DNA of 64,000 nucleotides from Hymenobacter latericoloratus (GTDB lineage Bacteria > Bacteroidota > Bacteroidia > Cytophagales > Hymenobacteraceae): positions 1-64,000 of the forward strand of contig NZ_JACHNV010000011.1 in assembly GCF_014199535.1 (NCBI RefSeq), given 5' to 3'. The position numbers were made by a program, and so were the translations under genes. Under the pieces are notes generated by a model that was given only the letters and a program-made list of their open reading frames with translations, was not told the origin of the DNA and did no database searches. Below are positions 7,555 through 15,907 of the stretch, in pieces (position 1 is the stretch's first letter; each line of letters opens with the position of its first letter).

Positions 7555-8589
7555 ATGTACGTCAAACTTATCAACCCCAAAACGCACGGCAAAGCGGCGT
7601 ATACCAATACCGGCAGCTGCGCGCAAACACTGAATTATCTGCAGCACGAAGCGGTAGGGGAGGGGCAGGAAGCAACGTTTTTTAACGCCGACTCGGACGA
7701 GCTCGGCGCCGCGCAGCTGCTGCAACGCATCGACTCCAACGTGAAAGGACTGCGGGCCACGGAGGCCAAATTTTACTCGCTGGTGCTGAGTCCCAGCGAG
7801 CAGGAGCTGGCCCACATCGGCAACGACCCCGACAAGCTCAAGGCGTACACCCGGCAGGTCATGGGCCAGTACGCGCAGAACTTCCGGCTGCCCGGTGGCC
7901 GGCAGCTGGATAGCCAAAACCTGGTATGGGGCGCCATCCTCCACCAGGACCGCACCCACCGGGGAACGGACCCCGAGGTAGTGGCGGGCACTGCCAAGGC
8001 CGGCGCCAAGCGCGCGGGCCTGCAGACGCACGTGCACATCATCGTCAGCGCCCGCGACCGGGAGCAAAAGCTGACCCTCAACCCCGGCGGGCGCCGGCAG
8101 CGGTTTGACCTGATGCGCTGGCAAGCGGCGGCCGGCCGGCAGTTTGAGCAGCAGTTCGGCTACGAAGCCCAGGCGCACGAGAAGCTGCGGCCCCAGGCAG
8201 CCCGGCCACGCGACCCGGCCTACGATGCCGGCCGGCTGGATAAGATTGCCGGGCGCGTGGCCACCATCAACCAGTTGGTGCCCCGGGAGCAGCGCCTGGC
8301 GCCGGACCAGGTGCAGGCCATTGCCCAGGCCCGGCAGTTTGACAAGACGTTTTACCGGATGCTGCGCCGGGTGGAGGAGCGTGCTCGCGACGGCCGGCCC
8401 ATCGACAACGCCCTGCAGCTGCTGCGCACCGGGCGGGAACAGGCCCCGGCCCCGCAGCGCCAGGCGGTGACGGCCCTGCACGCGGTCCAACACCTGGTGC
8501 GCAACGCCCAAGCTACCCGGGACGAGCGCACCGAGCAGGTAGCCGAGAAGCCCGGGCGCCGCAGCGCCGAGCTGGATATCGAGATGTAA
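7555..8589 (+). CDS. Relaxase, MobB/BtgB-like (DUF5712 type)
   Basis: This 344-aa protein begins MYVKLINPKTHGKAAYTNTG. Near residue 160 it has the metal-binding relaxase signature QTHVHIIVSARD (HxH motif). Tyr residues at the N-terminus (Y2, Y16, Y24) are candidate nicking residues. The relaxase cleaves one strand at oriT and carries it into the recipient. It is preceded by its BfmA/BtgA-like partner and followed after 21 bp by the coupling protein, giving a complete mobilisation cassette. The C-terminal 100 residues are helical and Arg-rich. The family name is from memory of similar Bacteroidota proteins. Confidence 0.8.
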   Translation: MYVKLINPKTHGKAAYTNTGSCAQTLNYLQHEAVGEGQEATFFNADSDELGAAQLLQRIDSNVKGLRATEAKFYSLVLSPSEQELAHIGNDPDKLKAYTRQVMGQYAQNFRLPGGRQLDSQNLVWGAILHQDRTHRGTDPEVVAGTAKAGAKRAGLQTHVHIIVSARDREQKLTLNPGGRRQRFDLMRWQAAAGRQFEQQFGYEAQAHEKLRPQAARPRDPAYDAGRLDKIAGRVATINQLVPREQRLAPDQVQAIAQARQFDKTFYRMLRRVEERARDGRPIDNALQLLRTGREQAPAPQRQAVTALHAVQHLVRNAQATRDERTEQVAEKPGRRSAELDIEM

Positions 8590-8610
8590 GCCCCCTTTTT
8601 CCTACCCCCC

Positions 8611-10866
8611 ATGCCACACCAACCACCCCGGCCTGCGGCCGCTTCCCAATCCGTCTTGCTCATCCTGGCTCTGCTGCTGGCGGGCCTGCTGGCCGGCGAG
8701 TGGTACGTGCTGCTGCACCCCGCGGAGCTGGCCGCGGCCCGCGCCGCGCAACACCAGGCCGCGCAGGCTCCTCGGCTGACGCCAGGGCAGCGCCTCGCGG
8801 CCCGGCTGGCCGTACTAAACCGGCAGCGGGCCGAAGCGCGGCGCACGCGGCTGCGGCGGCAAGCGGCGCCCGTGGTGGGCAAGCCGGCTGCCGAACTGGC
8901 CACCACCACGAGCCAGGCTGGCGACCAGGTAGTGCATACGGGCGGGGCGGCGGCCCTGCGCGTGGCCACCGCCGGGCAGGGATTTCAACAGAAGGTGCTG
9001 GTGAAGGCCGGTCGGTTCTACGACGCGGCCGGCGTGTACCTGCGGGGACTACTGCTGCTCGTAGCCCTGGCTCTGGTATTTCTGCAACCGGCACCGGCGC
9101 GCAAACCGGGGCAGGCCCGCCGCAAGCCGTTACGGCCCCAGGCCGTGCGTCTCGTGGTGGCCAGCTGCGCGGGCCTGGCCCTGCTCAGCGCCTACGTGCT
9201 GCTCGGCATCGCGTCGTACCCAGCCGGCTTTATCCGGGTGGGCTACCCCGTGACGGCGGCGTTGGTGCTGGCCAGCGGCTTTGTGGTGGGGCTGCTGCGG
9301 GCGCTGACCAAAAGCCCGGACTTTGGGCTGAGCGTGGAGCGCAAGAAGGTAGATACACCCGATGGGTTCAGCTTGCCCACGGAAGGGGGCGGTTGGGTGA
9401 ACGTACCCAATCCCTACCGGGGCGTGCTGGTGCTGGGCGGCGCCGGCGCGGGCAAAACGTACTCCATCGGGGAGCCCGTGATTGAGCAGCTGGCGGCCAA
9501 GAATTTTGCCGGACTCATCTACGACTTCAAGTTCCCGGTGCTGGCGGAAACGGCGCAGAAGGCGCTGGAGCTGGCCGGGCGCCGGCCGGATGCGCCGCGG
9601 CGACTGCCCAACGGGGAGCCCGAGCCGGCGGTGGTGCTGCACGTCATCAACTTCCGCGACCTGACGCGCAGCGAGCGGGTGAATCCCTTGCGGGCCGCGG
9701 ACATGCCGGTGGTGGCTTTTGCCGAGGAGTACTCGCGGGCCATCATCAACAACCTAAACCCGGCCAGCATCCGCAAGATGGAGTTCTTCGACATCAGCGC
9801 GGTGGCTTACCTGACGGGCATTATCTGGTTTTACAAAAAGCACTTCCCGCGCTACTGCACCATTCCCCACGTGGTGGCCACGGCCATCCACAAGGACTTC
9901 AAGCACGTGCTCTCGATGCTGGAAACCGACCCCGAGTGCGCCGGCATGGTGCGCAGCATTGTGACGGCCGTGGAGCAGCGGGCTGAGAAGCAGGTAGCCG
10001 CCGTGGTGGGCACGCTGCAGGTGATACTGAACCGCATCAACTCCCCGGAAATCGTGTGGGTGCTCACGCCCGACGAGGCGAAAGGGGAGGGGTTCTCGCT
10101 GAACCTGAACGACCCCCAGCAGCCGGCATTGCTCTGCATCGGCAACGACCCGACGCTGAAGGAAACCTTTTCGCCGGTGGTCAGCTGCATCATCACCGTG
10201 GCCATCAAGCTCATGAACCAGCAGCACAAGCACCGCAGCTACGTGTTCCTCGACGAGGCCGCCACGGTCTACGTGCCGGGGCTGGAGCTGCTGCCCGCCA
10301 CGGCCCGCAGCAACAAGGTGGCCACCATCTACATGACCCAGGATTTGGCGCAGATGACCGATGCCTATGGTCCTGAAAAGATGAAGGTTATGGTTTCCAA
10401 CCTCAACAACCAGTTTTTTGGCAAGGTCAACTCGCTCGACACGGCCAAGTTCATTTCCGAGCTCGTGGGCCGCGAGGACAAGCAGATGCACAGCACCAGC
10501 ACCGGCAAGAGCCAGGGCGGGGCGGGCAGCCGCGGCAGCCACAGTTCCAACCTGAGCACCAGCTACCAGGAGCGCAACCTGGTGCGGGTGCAGGACGCCA
10601 TCAGCCTGCAGCAGGGCGAGTTTATCGGGCAGACCGTGGAAACCGAGCGCACCTTCTTCCAGGGTATCATCTCCCGGGCCGGTGCCACCCCGGAGCGTTT
10701 CCCGCTGCACCCGGTGGCCACGTTCGGCGACAGCGAAGAAGATAGCGCCGCCACGCTCACGGTGGTGGTTCAGGAGAACTACCGGCGCGTCAGCCAGCAG
10801 GTCCGAGAAACCCTGGCCCTGCACGCAAATACCTTAGCAGGAGCCACCAAGAACGAGGTCGAATAG
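8611..10866 (+). CDS. Type IV secretion coupling protein (VirD4/TraD-like ATPase)
   Basis: This 751-aa protein has four N-terminal membrane segments (about residues 12-32, 135-155, 175-200 and 210-232). A P-loop GVLVLGGAGAGKTYS follows at about 272-286, with Walker B YVFLDEAATVYVP near 543. The Walker B region resembles TraG/TraD coupling proteins (TARSNKVATIYMTQDLAQM). It links the relaxosome to the transfer channel at the inner membrane and pumps DNA. It sits 21 bp after the relaxase. A Ser/Gly-rich linker (residues about 630-650) lies near the C-terminus. The tra channel genes are 37 kb away on the opposite strand. Confidence 0.9.
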   Translation: MPHQPPRPAAASQSVLLILALLLAGLLAGEWYVLLHPAELAAARAAQHQAAQAPRLTPGQRLAARLAVLNRQRAEARRTRLRRQAAPVVGKPAAELATTTSQAGDQVVHTGGAAALRVATAGQGFQQKVLVKAGRFYDAAGVYLRGLLLLVALALVFLQPAPARKPGQARRKPLRPQAVRLVVASCAGLALLSAYVLLGIASYPAGFIRVGYPVTAALVLASGFVVGLLRALTKSPDFGLSVERKKVDTPDGFSLPTEGGGWVNVPNPYRGVLVLGGAGAGKTYSIGEPVIEQLAAKNFAGLIYDFKFPVLAETAQKALELAGRRPDAPRRLPNGEPEPAVVLHVINFRDLTRSERVNPLRAADMPVVAFAEEYSRAIINNLNPASIRKMEFFDISAVAYLTGIIWFYKKHFPRYCTIPHVVATAIHKDFKHVLSMLETDPECAGMVRSIVTAVEQRAEKQVAAVVGTLQVILNRINSPEIVWVLTPDEAKGEGFSLNLNDPQQPALLCIGNDPTLKETFSPVVSCIITVAIKLMNQQHKHRSYVFLDEAATVYVPGLELLPATARSNKVATIYMTQDLAQMTDAYGPEKMKVMVSNLNNQFFGKVNSLDTAKFISELVGREDKQMHSTSTGKSQGGAGSRGSHSSNLSTSYQERNLVRVQDAISLQQGEFIGQTVETERTFFQGIISRAGATPERFPLHPVATFGDSEEDSAATLTVVVQENYRRVSQQVRETLALHANTLAGATKNEVE

Positions 10867-10945
10867 CCTCGAAAACCCAGCAGAAAGGGACGTTAAGCCA
10901 CTTTTTGCTGTTAAGTAAGTACCCAACACCTAGACTTCCATTCCG

Positions 10946-11218
10946 ATGATGAAGAGCTTTTTTACCCCGGCCCCGGCCGGCCTTGATGCCGAGCAACTCG
11001 CGGCTCGCCAGGAGCGGGAGCGCGGCGCCAACAACTCCATTGCCATCCTGATGAGCAACGGCCCGGCGCCGAGCCCGGAGAGCGTGGCCATCATGCAGCG
11101 CTACGTGGACGGAGAGCTGAGCATTGACGAGGCCATTGAACTCAACGATGAGCTGCTGTTGGCCCGTTACCAGCCGGGCGTCGCCCCGGCCAGCCCCGAG
11201 GACCAAGCCGCCCGCTGA
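10946..11218 (+). CDS. VbhA-like antitoxin (90 aa)
   Basis: The core reads ANNSIAILMSNGPAPSPESV then AIMQRYVDGELSIDEAIELN, the three-helix layout of VbhA/FicA antitoxins that inhibit class I Fic proteins. The stop codon overlaps the fic start (TGATG), as in vbhA-vbhT. The usual inhibitory motif is [S/T]xxxE[G/N]. Here the matching stretch is AILMSN or SIAIL, with no Glu at the key position. The partner Fic protein also lacks the Arg that this Glu would contact. The assignment is from pattern and coupling. Confidence 0.7.
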   Translation: MMKSFFTPAPAGLDAEQLAARQERERGANNSIAILMSNGPAPSPESVAIMQRYVDGELSIDEAIELNDELLLARYQPGVAPASPEDQAAR

Positions 11219-12582
11219 TGGTAGCCGGCGACCGATTCAGCGACGAAAACGGGGTACGGATAAACCGGCTGGGCATTACCGACCCCCAGCAACTGGCCCA
11301 GGCCGAAACCGACTCCTCGCTGCTGCGCCTGCAGCGGCTCAACCTGCAGGGCGGCATCCCCGGCGGGCGCTACGACCACGCCCACCTCAAACAGGTGCAC
11401 CAGAAGCTGTTTGAGGGCGTCTACCAGTGGGCCGGCGAAACCCGGGCCGACCGGGAGTTTCAGGGCCACAAGCCCACGTACGTCACCGGCTTCAAGGAAA
11501 CGATGACCTACGCCCCCTACAAAGAGATTGAGCAGCGGCTGAACGCCATTGGCGCGCAGTTGGGCCAGGAAAACTACCTGAAGGGGCTGTCGGAGGAAAA
11601 GTTTGCCGAGCGCGCGGCCTACTACCTCGACCAGTACAACCACACCCACGCCTTTCGGGACGGTAACGGGCGCACGCTGCAGGCCACGTTCGTGCAGCTG
11701 GGCCAGGAAGCCGGCTACCAGGTCGACTTTGCCCGCATCGACCCGGCTACGCTCAACCGGGCCCGCGACCTGGCCATCGTGCGCCCGCACGCACCGGAAG
11801 AGGCAGCGAAGAACCTGCAGGCGCTAAAAGCCATGTTTGAACAGGTCATCAGCCCGGCGCCCGGCCTCGAAGCCGAGCAGCGCCGCGACTCCAGCCAGGC
11901 GCGTCCCCTAGCCGCGTTATCCCCGGAGATGAAAGCCATGGATGCCCGGCGCGAACTGGAGGTAACCGGCTACCGGGTGATGGACATCGTGGCCAACATG
12001 CCCGGCGCCGGCAATTACGAGAAGGGCGTGGCGGTAGGGAAGGGGGTAGAGGCAACGAACTTAAACCCCGCAGCAATTCAGAGCCACTTAAAGCAGTTTC
12101 AGCAGGCGGCGGAGAAGATTATCAAGCATCCCGCGTTGCAGGGTCCAGATACGCGGCAGGACCAAACGGATGCCAAACGGTTTCGGTTGGCGGCTGAGCA
12201 GGTTCAAGCATTAGCCGTGATGAAAGAATCTAATGTTGAGAAGGTGCTCGGGCAGCCCAAAACGCACGAAGAGGCTCAGGCTGTTTTCAAGCAGGCTGCT
12301 GAGCAAGTAGCACTAGGCCTGCGCGAGCACGGGAAAGGGTTGGACGCGGCTAGACTTCAGGAAGTAGCCCGGCACGTTGAGCGCACACCCTTTATCGGTG
12401 GGTTGAACCGGGAAAATGTTGGTAAGTCCATCGACGCGGCTGACCGGATTCCGGCACTGAGGGGTAGTAGTCAACTGAGCGAACTAAAAAGTGCAGTCGG
12501 AATTATGGAAAAAATGCCCTTTGAAAAGGAACGCCGTGAAGCTAGTGTTCAAGGTCGCGGGACCGGTGGCATAGACCGCTAG
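11218..12582 (+). CDS. fic: Fic-domain protein (454 aa), probable AMPylating toxin
   Basis: The Fic domain occupies about residues 1-230. It begins with a VbhT-type N-terminus (RINRLGITDPQQLAQAE), has GGRYDHAHLKQVHQKLFEGVYQW and carries the active-site loop HAFRDGNGRTLQAT. The catalytic His is present, but the second Arg of HxFx(D/E)GNGRxxR is Gln. Class I Fic toxins transfer AMP to target proteins, often topoisomerases, and are held off by the antitoxin encoded just upstream. Residues about 240-454 are a helical extension, with no BID domain recognised. The gene sits behind the coupling protein, the setting in which VbhT is a transferred effector. A strong terminator follows. Confidence 0.85.
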   Translation: MVAGDRFSDENGVRINRLGITDPQQLAQAETDSSLLRLQRLNLQGGIPGGRYDHAHLKQVHQKLFEGVYQWAGETRADREFQGHKPTYVTGFKETMTYAPYKEIEQRLNAIGAQLGQENYLKGLSEEKFAERAAYYLDQYNHTHAFRDGNGRTLQATFVQLGQEAGYQVDFARIDPATLNRARDLAIVRPHAPEEAAKNLQALKAMFEQVISPAPGLEAEQRRDSSQARPLAALSPEMKAMDARRELEVTGYRVMDIVANMPGAGNYEKGVAVGKGVEATNLNPAAIQSHLKQFQQAAEKIIKHPALQGPDTRQDQTDAKRFRLAAEQVQALAVMKESNVEKVLGQPKTHEEAQAVFKQAAEQVALGLREHGKGLDAARLQEVARHVERTPFIGGLNRENVGKSIDAADRIPALRGSSQLSELKSAVGIMEKMPFEKERREASVQGRGTGGIDR

Positions 12583-12607
12583 AGTTACAAATCAGCTTAA
12601 AATGAGT

Positions 12608-12637
12608 AAAGCCCTGGCCGTTTACGGCCAGGGCTTT
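12608..12637. terminator. Bidirectional terminator, fic / CBASS operon
   Basis: A perfect 13-bp stem (AAAGCCCTGGCCG, loop TTTA, CGGCCAGGGCTTT) ends in T-runs on both strands. It lies between the convergent fic and DUF3892 genes and should serve both. Confidence 0.85.
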
Positions 12638-12660
12638 GAGGATTAGCACCAGCAATTCAA

Positions 12661-12939
12661 TTAAAATTGCGGCAGGCTCAACAAGTTGTCTTTTGTTGTG
12701 GAATCCGGTTCCGTTTTGATGTATTCGTTGCCGGCCGCGCTTTTCTGATGGATTACGTTAATCGTGCGTCCGGCAGCTTGCACGTGGTATTTGTAGTTAC
12801 CGGATTTGAGATTGGCTATCACGACGGCCACGGTTGATTCAAATACTTGCCCAGAGGTGTTAAGGCCTTTGATGTGGGTGATGTGCTCGTGAGAGCTGTT
12901 CGCGTTCGGCTTGCGAATGTGGGTAATGCGGTTAGACAT
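12661..12939 (-). CDS. DUF3892-like protein (92 aa), last gene of the CBASS operon
   Basis: It starts MSNRITHIRKPNANSSHEHI, then has VVIANLKSGNYKYHVQAAGR and INVIHQKSAAGNEYIKT, matching the small DUF3892 beta-rich fold. DUF3892 has no established function. I set the start at 12939, where the motif begins. It follows the tail-anchored gene by 11 bp on the same strand and ends at the shared terminator, so it is the last gene of the CBASS transcript. It could be an unrelated passenger, or a CBASS accessory such as a target or modifier of the E2-like domain. Confidence 0.6.
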   Translation of the reverse strand: MSNRITHIRKPNANSSHEHITHIKGLNTSGQVFESTVAVVIANLKSGNYKYHVQAAGRTINVIHQKSAAGNEYIKTEPDSTTKDNLLSLPQF

Positions 12940-12950
12940 AATGGCAAGGA

Positions 12951-13145
12951 TTAGCGCTTGGTAGAAAAATAGTTGATGGTCCAGAGCAGGCCGCATACCG
13001 AGAGCAGCAGCACCAAAACGGCACGGGTGTCCCCTTTGAGCGAGCCTAAAAAGCGAAAAGCGGAGGTTGAAGCTTGCACCGCTTGCCCAATGGTATTGGT
13101 CACGGCAGCAAGCTCATTGCTTGGGGTTGGAAAATTGCGAGTCAT
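12951..13145 (-). CDS. Small tail-anchored membrane protein (64 aa)
   Basis: It starts MTRNFPTPSNELAAVTNTIG and has a cytosolic-looking, helix-prone N-terminal part of about 40 residues. It ends with a single membrane helix (AVLVLLLSVCGLLWTINYF) followed by STKR, a tail-anchor layout. It begins 17 bp after the CD-NTase stop on the same strand and lies 11 bp before DUF3892. I do not recognise the family. In this operon it could place the patatin or another component at the membrane, but that is only inferred. Confidence 0.5.
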   Translation of the reverse strand: MTRNFPTPSNELAAVTNTIGQAVQASTSAFRFLGSLKGDTRAVLVLLLSVCGLLWTINYFSTKR

Positions 13146-13162
13146 AAAAGGAAGTGAAGAAG

Positions 13163-14620
13163 TTAAAAAGAGGTGTTTTGATTGTGAAGGCGATGGTCCA
13201 CGGCGGGGCCTTCCCATCGGCCCGTAATCTGATACAGCTCGTAGAAGACCAACCATTCGGCAAGCCATGGAATGGTCTTGTCATACAGATGGTGTTTGTC
13301 TGACCAGGCTAGGTCGCCGGGATAGTAAAGGCACAGGCTATTGTCGGCCGGGTAGAAGTGCGTGAGGGCGTGGTGCCGGTATTCAATGTCTGGATTGAGC
13401 ACGAACACTTTCGGGGGCCGGCCAGGAGTGTAGTCAATTTTGATATGGTAAGTGCCTTCGCCACCGGGCGAGGACACCTCACCGCGACAGGTCAATGCAT
13501 TGCGCTTCAGCTGGCACCGAAAAGCTGGATAGTGCCGCTCGACCAACTGCTTTTCCCGATGAAACACGGCAAACCAGTCTTTGCCCTGTCGCGCCAGTGG
13601 ATGAAAATGGCGCCCTCCATCGAAGCGGTGTGATTGGTTAGGCACTCCGTGGCCGCGGGTAGTGATACCAACGGCAGCTGTGGTGGCTGCGCGCCCGCTG
13701 TTGATGAGCACGGCCGAGGCGCGCAGCTTGGCTTCTTTGGCATCCACATCCTCATCGAGCCCGTCAGGGAAGCGTGGGCCCAAGTGGTGCCGCCAGAGTT
13801 TACTGGCGCTCAACTGGTTCTTTTCGTCGTCTACCGCCTCGTCAGCATCATCAATAAACTCGTCCAGCGCATCGAAGAAATTCCGCTTCAGCTCGTCAGA
13901 GTATTTGCTCAGCAAATCATCCTGGGGCGTGGTGGGCATGGTGCACCTCCATTCCCGCTTTAGGTCGGTTCGAATGGCTTTGAGAAGGGCACGTAGGGCG
14001 CAGTCGTCGCGGTCATTGGCCACGAAGTTGCGTTCCGCCAGCACCGTCATGCACAACCCACTGGGCATTTTGTGGGCGCACCAGTCGCACCAGGATTTCA
14101 GGTACTTCACCAACCGCACCAGTTGTCCCTTGGTATCGCGCTGCTTGCGGAACCACGTGATAAACTCCTTCGGGTCGCTGTCCTCCCAGCCTTCGTTCTT
14201 CACCGCCAGATGAGGATGGTCCTCGTCTTCCAGCATGTAGTAAACAGGCAGGTCGATGTGATAATCGGCCTTGTAAGTCACCCGGATACACTTTTTCCGC
14301 CACTGGGCTGGCTCGCTGGTGTGGTCTTGCACGGCTTCGTATACCCAGCGTTGCAAAGTCGTAGCTGTCACGTCGGGCTTGCACAAGAAGTACACGCCGT
14401 CGTCAAGGTCACAGGTGTCGTCGTGGATGCGAATGACCGTCCCCAGCTTCTGCGAGCCCTGTGTAAAGAACTTTGGCTTGTAGTCCGGGTGGTGCTCTTT
14501 GAAGTGGTCGGTAATTTTTCGGCGAAGCTCCTTTTTGGAAGTGCTGAGCTTGGTTTTCTTCGTGCTGAGCACGTTCAGGTTCTGGTTGAAGTCCAGAAAC
14601 AGCTTGTTGCAGTTGGCCAT
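13163..14620 (-). CDS. CBASS CD-NTase fused to a C-terminal E2-like domain (485 aa)
   Basis: Residues 1-310 are a cGAS/DncV-like nucleotidyltransferase. G55-S56 (TQGSQKLGT) leads to DDTCDLDDGVYF, with catalytic Asp at 71 and 73. The third acid is D123 in YHIDLPVYY. Such enzymes make cyclic nucleotides on phage infection and switch on a nearby effector. From about residue 345 the protein changes to an E2 (ubiquitin-conjugating) pattern. It has GTYHIKIDYTPGRPPKVFVL, a His-Pro-like ALTHFYP, then SLCLYYPGDLAWS with candidate catalytic Cys430, and WLAEWLVFYELYQITGRWEG. In known short type II CBASS the E2 is a separate gene, whereas here one uninterrupted frame encodes both. The C-terminus (NQNTSF) lacks the usual CD-NTase Gly/Ala end. 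It follows the patatin gene by 17 bp. Confidence 0.82.
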   Translation of the reverse strand: MANCNKLFLDFNQNLNVLSTKKTKLSTSKKELRRKITDHFKEHHPDYKPKFFTQGSQKLGTVIRIHDDTCDLDDGVYFLCKPDVTATTLQRWVYEAVQDHTSEPAQWRKKCIRVTYKADYHIDLPVYYMLEDEDHPHLAVKNEGWEDSDPKEFITWFRKQRDTKGQLVRLVKYLKSWCDWCAHKMPSGLCMTVLAERNFVANDRDDCALRALLKAIRTDLKREWRCTMPTTPQDDLLSKYSDELKRNFFDALDEFIDDADEAVDDEKNQLSASKLWRHHLGPRFPDGLDEDVDAKEAKLRASAVLINSGRAATTAAVGITTRGHGVPNQSHRFDGGRHFHPLARQGKDWFAVFHREKQLVERHYPAFRCQLKRNALTCRGEVSSPGGEGTYHIKIDYTPGRPPKVFVLNPDIEYRHHALTHFYPADNSLCLYYPGDLAWSDKHHLYDKTIPWLAEWLVFYELYQITGRWEGPAVDHRLHNQNTSF

Positions 14621-14637
14621 AAAAACGGAATCAGTAG

Positions 14638-15729
14638 TTAAGCAGCTACCAGCGCGGGCTGGCTCAGTGAGCGGCAGGGAGCAAACGCAGCCGTTGGCTC
14701 GGTACAGAAATTATCAATGATGCGCCGGCCCCGTTCGCGGAACTGGTTGCTGGCCCGCTCCTGCAACGCCGTGAGCTTTGCCGGGGAGGTGGTGTCTAAA
14801 TCGACGTATTCCTGTTTATTGAGAAAGTCGAACTGAACCCGCTCGTACAAAAAAGCCTGCGGGGCCTCTCGGCCGGCGCCCCGGCTGAGCACCTGGCAGA
14901 CGCTATCGGTGTGGTCGGCCTGGGCATGAAGTATCATGTCCAGGATGCGCATTTTATTGGCCCAGTAAATCAGGCCCCACCGCCGCTGCTCGGGGCGCTC
15001 CGTGAAGGCCTGCCGGCCGGTGCCGATGGAGAGCAGCCGAATATTGGTCCACGGCACAGCCAAGCAACCGTGGGCCTCGGTCAGGCCGATAAGGGCGGGG
15101 TTGTTGGCGAAAATGCCGCCGTCCACGTTGTGGCTAATGATAACCTCTTCTTCCGTTACATCGGCGAGATAACGCGGGCTATAGGGGTCAAAATAGGTAG
15201 GGGCCGCGGCCGTAGACATGCCAACTTGATATGCCGGCATCTGGTAGTCCCGAATGAAGTCTTTGTGGTGGCAGGTTTTGTACACGCTCACCTTGCCCGA
15301 CACAGCGTTGAACACCGGAATGCAAACCCGGGTGCGTGCGTGTCCCAGTCGGGTATTGCCGTCTGGAGAGTAGGGGGCAAACTTCTCCTTCAGCAGCGCC
15401 TCCAGTTTCTTATTGGAGTACCGAGCTGTACCCAGCCAGGAAACGAGATTTCGGCCAGCACCGAAAATGTCCTTGGCGTGGTGCGAGTACAGGTGAACGA
15501 GTTCCCGAGCCGGCATGCCTAATGCCAGCGCCAACGCAATGATGCCGCCGGTAGACGTACCGCAGATTAAGTCGAAGTGTTGGTAGAGAGAAGTATGTTC
15601 TTGGCCGTCTCGTTGCAGTTGCGCTTCCAAGTCAGCTAAGAATCGAGCGGTATAAAGGCCACGGATTCCCCCACCATCGAGGGATAAAATGCGAAAAGGC
15701 CGGTCCGGCGAAGGAGGGGTAGAATTCAT
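14638..15729 (-). CDS. capV: Patatin-like phospholipase, CBASS effector (CapV-like)
   Basis: The 363-aa protein has the patatin core: oxyanion hole ILSLDGGGIRGLY (residues 14-26), nucleophile elbow GTSTGG with Ser59, and the dyad Asp in NVDGGIFANNP. In CBASS a patatin is activated by a cyclic dinucleotide from the CD-NTase and degrades membrane phospholipids, killing the infected cell. The CD-NTase is the next gene, 17 bp downstream. I chose MNSTPP at 15729 over the ATG at 15786, because a likely -7 box (TACCTTTT) ends only 6 bp before the latter. The operators upstream are shared with capH. Confidence 0.85.
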   Translation of the reverse strand: MNSTPPSPDRPFRILSLDGGGIRGLYTARFLADLEAQLQRDGQEHTSLYQHFDLICGTSTGGIIALALALGMPARELVHLYSHHAKDIFGAGRNLVSWLGTARYSNKKLEALLKEKFAPYSPDGNTRLGHARTRVCIPVFNAVSGKVSVYKTCHHKDFIRDYQMPAYQVGMSTAAAPTYFDPYSPRYLADVTEEEVIISHNVDGGIFANNPALIGLTEAHGCLAVPWTNIRLLSIGTGRQAFTERPEQRRWGLIYWANKMRILDMILHAQADHTDSVCQVLSRGAGREAPQAFLYERVQFDFLNKQEYVDLDTTSPAKLTALQERASNQFRERGRRIIDNFCTEPTAAFAPCRSLSQPALVAA

Positions 15730-15824
15730 TTCAAGGGATTTAGGTTTGTTTTGTGCAGGAGAAAGGCCGCCGTTGCGTTTTGGCATGCGTATAAAAGGTA
15801 CGCCTGTCTACTTTGCGACACGAC

Positions 15825-15872
15825 TGTTTCACGAACGAAACACCCCCAACAATTGTTCCATTGGTGAAACAA
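15825..15872. promoter_or_regulatory. Divergent capV/capH operators
   Basis: Two inverted repeats share the half-site TGTTTC(A). The first is TGTTTC, 6 nt, GAAACA (15825-15842, perfect). The second is TTGTTCCA, 4 nt, TGAAACAA (15853-15872, one mismatch). The second covers the -33 TTG (15854-15856) of a capH promoter whose -7 element is TTTCTTTG at 15877-15884, one off consensus, with a 20-nt spacer. The first lies just upstream of the capV -7 box. A repressor bound here could control both directions. Confidence 0.65.
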
Positions 15873-15907
15873 ATGTTTTCTTTGCGCAACAATGTCACTA
15901 GCCCATC

